Assembly (NCBI GenBank): GCA_023511795.1 | Contig: JAIMAU010000003.1 | Span: 62,001 to 126,000 of the forward strand | DNA: 64,000 bases | Origin: Armatimonadota bacterium | GTDB lineage: Bacteria > Armatimonadota > UBA5829 > DTJY01 | Direction: 5' to 3' | Part shown: positions 60,929-64,000 of the stretch, piece after piece | Layout of the letters: each line of letters begins with the position of its first letter | Position numbering within the stretch: the stretch's first letter is position 1 | Program-made: the position numbers and the translations under genes | Notes under the pieces: generated by a model | Databases searched by the model: none | Told to the model about the DNA's origin: nothing | The model's input: the letters and a program-made list of their open reading frames with translations, nothing else

Positions 60929-61596
60929 TCGCTTTTCTCCTCTCCTACCATTTCCTCAGCTTGACGTTGAACATCGTCCAAGATTCTCTTTAGCATTAGC
61001 TCTGGCTTCTCAACTGCTTCCAAAGTCGCACCCTTGCCTAAAGTGATAGGTTCGCTGTAGACGATTGCGCACTTTGAGAAAGGCAAAGGTATTGCATACT
61101 TATCCCATGTTGGTAGCAGCTTCTGTCTTCGGGCAGCAGCGCCGATTGGAATTATAGGACAGCCAGAACGCTGAGCCATAAATATAATACCTTCTTGGAC
61201 TTGCCTACGTGGACCCTTTGGTCCGTCTGGAGTTATTGCGAGTATCTCACCATCCTCCAATTTCTTGCAAGCAGCGAGGGCGGCCTTGACTGCGCCGCGA
61301 CCTGAGGAACCTCGAATTGTTTTGTATCCAAATCTGCTAACTACTCCTGTTTGTATTTCGCCATCCCGTGAAAGCGAGGTTATCGCCCATATGCCCATTC
61401 CGCGGCAGTGGTATATGGGCAGAAGCGTTCGTCCATGCCACACAGCCATAATGAACCCTTGCCCTGACTCAATAAGCTTCTGCACATGCTCAAAGCCAAC
61501 AACTTTTTTGCGAGTAGTCAGCCCGATGATGCTAACAAATAGCCAGGCAAGGAAAGATATTAACCGGCACTTTGTGTCCTCTCCTAGCAGACGCAC
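60925..61596 (-). CDS. DUF374-type lysophospholipid/lipid A acyltransferase
   Basis: 223 residues. A membrane-associated acyltransferase of the DUF374 group: LISFLAWLFVSIIGLTTRKKV, then FIMAVWHGRTLLPIYHCRG (histidine of the acceptor site), GEIQTGVVSRFGYKTIRGSSGRGAVKAALAACKKLEDGEILAITPDGPKGPRRQVQEGIIFMAQ. Position between msbA and waaA suggests it performs the late (Kdo-dependent) acylation of lipid A in place of LpxL, which is absent from the window. GTG start behind AAGGGGAG. The lipid A role is inference from context. Confidence 0.85.
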   Translation of the reverse strand: MRLLGEDTKCRLISFLAWLFVSIIGLTTRKKVVGFEHVQKLIESGQGFIMAVWHGRTLLPIYHCRGMGIWAITSLSRDGEIQTGVVSRFGYKTIRGSSGRGAVKAALAACKKLEDGEILAITPDGPKGPRRQVQEGIIFMAQRSGCPIIPIGAAARRQKLLPTWDKYAIPLPFSKCAIVYSEPITLGKGATLEAVEKPELMLKRILDDVQRQAEEMVGEEKSD

Positions 61597-61599
61597 AAG

Positions 61600-63417
61600 C
61601 TATCTCCCCTTGGCAGCCGTGTTGACTTGGGCGTTGTTTCGGCTTTGGACAGAGTAGAGCTTGGCATAGAGGCCGTTTTGTTTGATTAGTTCATTGTGTG
61701 TGCCCATCTCAACGATTTGACCTTTGTCCATTACGATAATTTTGTCGGCATTGACAATTGTAGACAAACGATGGGCGATAATAAGGGTAGTCCGATTGCT
61801 CATTAAGCGGTCGAGCGCTTCTTGCACAATTGCCTCAGAAGCAACATCAAGCGATGATGTGGCCTCATCAAGAATTAGAAGTTTTGGATTCTTCAGAAGT
61901 GCCCGTGCGATTGCCAAGCGCTGTCTCTCGCCACCTGAAAGTTTTACACCGCGCTCGCCAACAAGAGTATTGTAACCTTGCGGCAAACGCTCGATGAAAT
62001 CGTGAGCATTCGCCGCCTTTGCAGCTTCGATGATCTCCGAATCTGTCGCTCCTATTCGTCCGTACGCTATGTTTTCTTTCACACTGGAGCTGAAAAGAAC
62101 AGTATCCTGCGGGACAATGCCTATCTGTTTTCTAAGGGAGCTTGCTTTCACATCACGCACATCAATACCATCTATGAGCACAGCGCCGCTCGTGACGTCG
62201 TAGAATCGGAGGATGAGACTAGCAACCGTTGATTTTCCTGCGCCGCTTGGGCCTACGAGCGCAACGTGCTGGCCGGGCTCGATGGTGAACGATATGTTTT
62301 TAAGAACAGTCTCTCCAGTTTGGTAAGAAAAGCAAACATCTTTAAATTCAACCAATCCCTTGATTGGTGGCATGTCAATTGCATCGGGCTTGTCTTGAAC
62401 TTCTGGAATTTCATCTAGTATGTCAAAAATCCTTTGCGCTCCAGCCATGGTTTGGTGATATGTGACGCTTATCCTGCCAACATCCTTTGCCGCCACGCTG
62501 ATTCGCTCCAAGGCAACTAGGAAGCCAAACAGCGCACCAACTGTAAATTGTGGGAACTCCGGGCTGCCTACCATGCTACCACCATACCACAAGACAAATG
62601 CTATGCCAGATACTCCTATGAGCTCAAGAGTCGGCGCCATCGCCGCACTTCGCCTTACGGCCAACATCGCAGCCCCATAGGTCCGCCGGTTTTCATCCTT
62701 GAATCTTGACTTTTCGTAGTCCTCCATGCTGAATGACTTCACAATTGCTATTGCAGACAACGTCTCTTGGACAATTGCCGCTATGTCGGCAAGCTTTACT
62801 TGCAAAACCTCGGTGAGACTTCTCATGCCTCTGCTGATTTTGATGACCACATAGTACATAAGCGGCAGAAGGATAAGCGAGATTAATGCTAGTTTCCAGT
62901 TCATCATGAAAACCTTGCCTGTAAGAACCAAGATGGTAAGTGGAGCAGAGACAACTTGTATAATGCTATGCGAGGAGTTCTGCACAAGGCTTATGTCATT
63001 CGTCATTCGCGAAAGCAAGTGTCCAGTTTTTGTCCGCTCGAAAAAGCCCAATGAAAGGTTCTGGAGATGTGAAAAAAGATCATTCCTCAAACGTACTGCA
63101 ATCTTGGTAGTAGCCGACGAGATTAAGAAAACTTGGCCATACGTCAGGAACCATTTCAATATGTGGATTCCAACTATTTGTAGCGAAGCAAGTGCAACGA
63201 GCCGCGAATTTCGCAGGGCGGCAGCATTAACTACATCGGTTATCAATTCAATAAACCAATATTGGATGCCAGCAATTGCGGCAGTACATACCAACCCCAA
63301 CCCGAATAGATGCCAATGTGCCGTATAGTACCTTAACAGGCGCTTTTCGGGAGAAAGCTCGCCTATATTCTTCTGTTCCTCGAATTTATCCTCTTTGATT
63401 TTATCTAGTTTTTTCAT
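61600..63417 (-). CDS. msbA: ABC exporter, MsbA-like lipid A flippase
   Basis: 605 residues. Six-helix exporter domain (about 40-345) and nucleotide-binding domain (about 365-600). The ATPase motifs are intact: VALVGPSGAGKST, LSGGERQRLAIARALL, LLILDEATSSLD and LIIAHRLSTI, so it can work as a homodimer. Between lpxB and waaA its natural job is flipping lipid A or core-lipid A across the inner membrane. It overlaps lpxB by 17 bases; AAGGA precedes the ATG. A charged N-terminal extension (about 1-30) precedes the first helix. Confidence 0.92.
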   Translation of the reverse strand: MKKLDKIKEDKFEEQKNIGELSPEKRLLRYYTAHWHLFGLGLVCTAAIAGIQYWFIELITDVVNAAALRNSRLVALASLQIVGIHILKWFLTYGQVFLISSATTKIAVRLRNDLFSHLQNLSLGFFERTKTGHLLSRMTNDISLVQNSSHSIIQVVSAPLTILVLTGKVFMMNWKLALISLILLPLMYYVVIKISRGMRSLTEVLQVKLADIAAIVQETLSAIAIVKSFSMEDYEKSRFKDENRRTYGAAMLAVRRSAAMAPTLELIGVSGIAFVLWYGGSMVGSPEFPQFTVGALFGFLVALERISVAAKDVGRISVTYHQTMAGAQRIFDILDEIPEVQDKPDAIDMPPIKGLVEFKDVCFSYQTGETVLKNISFTIEPGQHVALVGPSGAGKSTVASLILRFYDVTSGAVLIDGIDVRDVKASSLRKQIGIVPQDTVLFSSSVKENIAYGRIGATDSEIIEAAKAANAHDFIERLPQGYNTLVGERGVKLSGGERQRLAIARALLKNPKLLILDEATSSLDVASEAIVQEALDRLMSNRTTLIIAHRLSTIVNADKIIVMDKGQIVEMGTHNELIKQNGLYAKLYSVQSRNNAQVNTAAKGR

Positions 63418-64000
63418 GTTCCTTGTTATTTAGCAACTCAATTACCAAATCAGCAGTCTTCTCAACTGCCCCAGGGCTTCCCAAAAGTGCCTTGACCTCC
63501 GCAAGATCACCTATCATCTTTTCACGCTCGGGTGTCTGGGAAATGAGCTTAGCCATTAATTCTGAAATTCTTTCTGGTGATGCCTCTTCTTGAATAAGTT
63601 CGGGACATGCTAAGCGATCTAAGATGATATTAGGCATTCCGATGAACTTTATAGCCCTCCTGCGCATTTTGTATTCGAGCGCAAGAAGTTTCGAGCCTTT
63701 GTAAATTATCACCATAGGGCACCCAAGTATCGCTGCCTCGATTGTTGCTGTTCCTGATGCAATCACCGCCGCTCGGGAATACACCAATGTTTCATATGTA
63801 ATATCCGTTGCCATAAAGAACTTTGTTCCCTTATATCGAGACAATTTCTCATTAATTTCCTCTGGATTTATCGACTGTGCTAACGGGATAACAAATTGCA
63901 CCTTCGAAAACTTCTTACTTATTTTTTCCGCGGCACCTAATAATGCCGGAAGATTATATCTTACCTCGTGCGCTCTGCTACCGGGCAGAAGCCCGACTAT
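63401..64000 (-). CDS. lpxB: Lipid A disaccharide synthase, C-terminal part (cut by window edge)
   Basis: The frame is open to the window edge, so 199 residues of the C-terminal half are seen. LLPGSRAHEVRYNLPALLGAA is the LpxB (GT19) signature, followed by DITYETLVYSRAAVIASGTATIEAAILGCPMVIIYKGSKL, the donor-binding region with the glutamate of ATIEAAI, and a C-terminal helical tail. LpxB joins UDP-diacylglucosamine with lipid X to give the lipid A disaccharide. It is upstream in the operon; the upstream lpx genes are probably beyond the window. Confidence 0.95.
   Translation of the reverse strand: MVGLLPGSRAHEVRYNLPALLGAAEKISKKFSKVQFVIPLAQSINPEEINEKLSRYKGTKFFMATDITYETLVYSRAAVIASGTATIEAAILGCPMVIIYKGSKLLALEYKMRRRAIKFIGMPNIILDRLACPELIQEEASPERISELMAKLISQTPEREKMIGDLAEVKALLGSPGAVEKTADLVIELLNNKEHEKTR

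Noticed and set aside
1-64000. CRISPR arrays, insertion sequences, prophage, tRNA or rRNA genes
   Set aside because: No regularly spaced repeats, transposase or integrase motifs, tRNA cloverleaf-like segments or rRNA stretches were seen in any intergenic region.

Overview
The window looks like a piece of chromosome from an environmental diderm (Gram-negative type) bacterium of moderate GC content. It carries a lipid A/Kdo/heptose assembly operon, complex I for an electron-transport chain, a PEP-CTERM protein, a pseudopilin with an H-X9-DG tail motif, and several secreted or cytoplasmic glycosidase-like proteins. This mix resembles Armatimonadota or a neighbouring PVC/FCB-like lineage. That assignment is an inference from gene content, not a phylogeny. 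I see no rRNA, tRNA, insertion sequence, prophage or CRISPR array.

Layout. 1-3,820: the start of a Tat-exported protein (cut by the window edge), then a sugar locus on the minus strand (fucose-isomerase-like enzyme, 38-residue membrane peptide, sodium:solute symporter). 3,870-10,360: nuoABCD, then a YacL-type PIN-TRAM nuclease, a fused IspD-IspF and a beta-propeller glycosidase-like protein. 10,390-17,240: a 1,467-residue S55-protease/beta-propeller protein facing the NfeD-slipin pair. 17,270-26,020: a candidate structured RNA, an apparently leaderless glycosidase-like gene coupled to a second one, a WalJ-like metallo-hydrolase, serC, and a beta-galactosidase-like protein. 26,270-32,650: acyl-CoA dehydrogenase, a heterodimeric ABC exporter, tyrS. 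32,750-42,160: nuoHIJKLMN followed by menG and a polyprenyl diphosphate synthase, so quinone synthesis is coupled to the quinone reductase. 42,190-46,000: a cobalamin-riboswitch-controlled locus of surface proteins. 46,000-49,460: a secreted protein of unknown function, an MFS transporter and a Gfo/Idh oxidoreductase. 49,560-64,000: a tightly overlapped LPS operon read leftwards (lpxB, msbA, acyltransferase, waaA, lpxK, five glycosyltransferases, a deoxyhypusine-synthase-like protein, heptose kinase, a heptose adenylyltransferase-KdsB fusion, kdsA).

The most interesting locus is at 42.2-46.0 kb. A textbook-quality cobalamin riboswitch, behind a near-consensus promoter, sits directly upstream of three exported proteins: a pseudopilin-like H-X9-DG protein, a secreted protein with an N-terminal domain that I recall from Bacteroidetes B12 loci plus two OB-like modules, and a beta-propeller-like PEP-CTERM protein. 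No known cobalamin biosynthesis or BtuBFCD gene is present. I infer a surface system for B12 capture or B12-dependent remodelling that has not, to my knowledge, been characterised.

Other unusual points: a leaderless promoter at 17,480-17,515; the RfaE2-KdsB fusion; a deoxyhypusine-synthase-like protein without the expected catalytic lysine inside an LPS operon; an S55 protease domain with catalytic motifs in the order opposite to SpoIVB; and complex I split into two blocks with no nuoEFG beside either. Many genes use GTG or TTG starts and four-base NTGA stop/start overlaps, so several starts given here were set from Shine-Dalgarno position rather than the longest frame.
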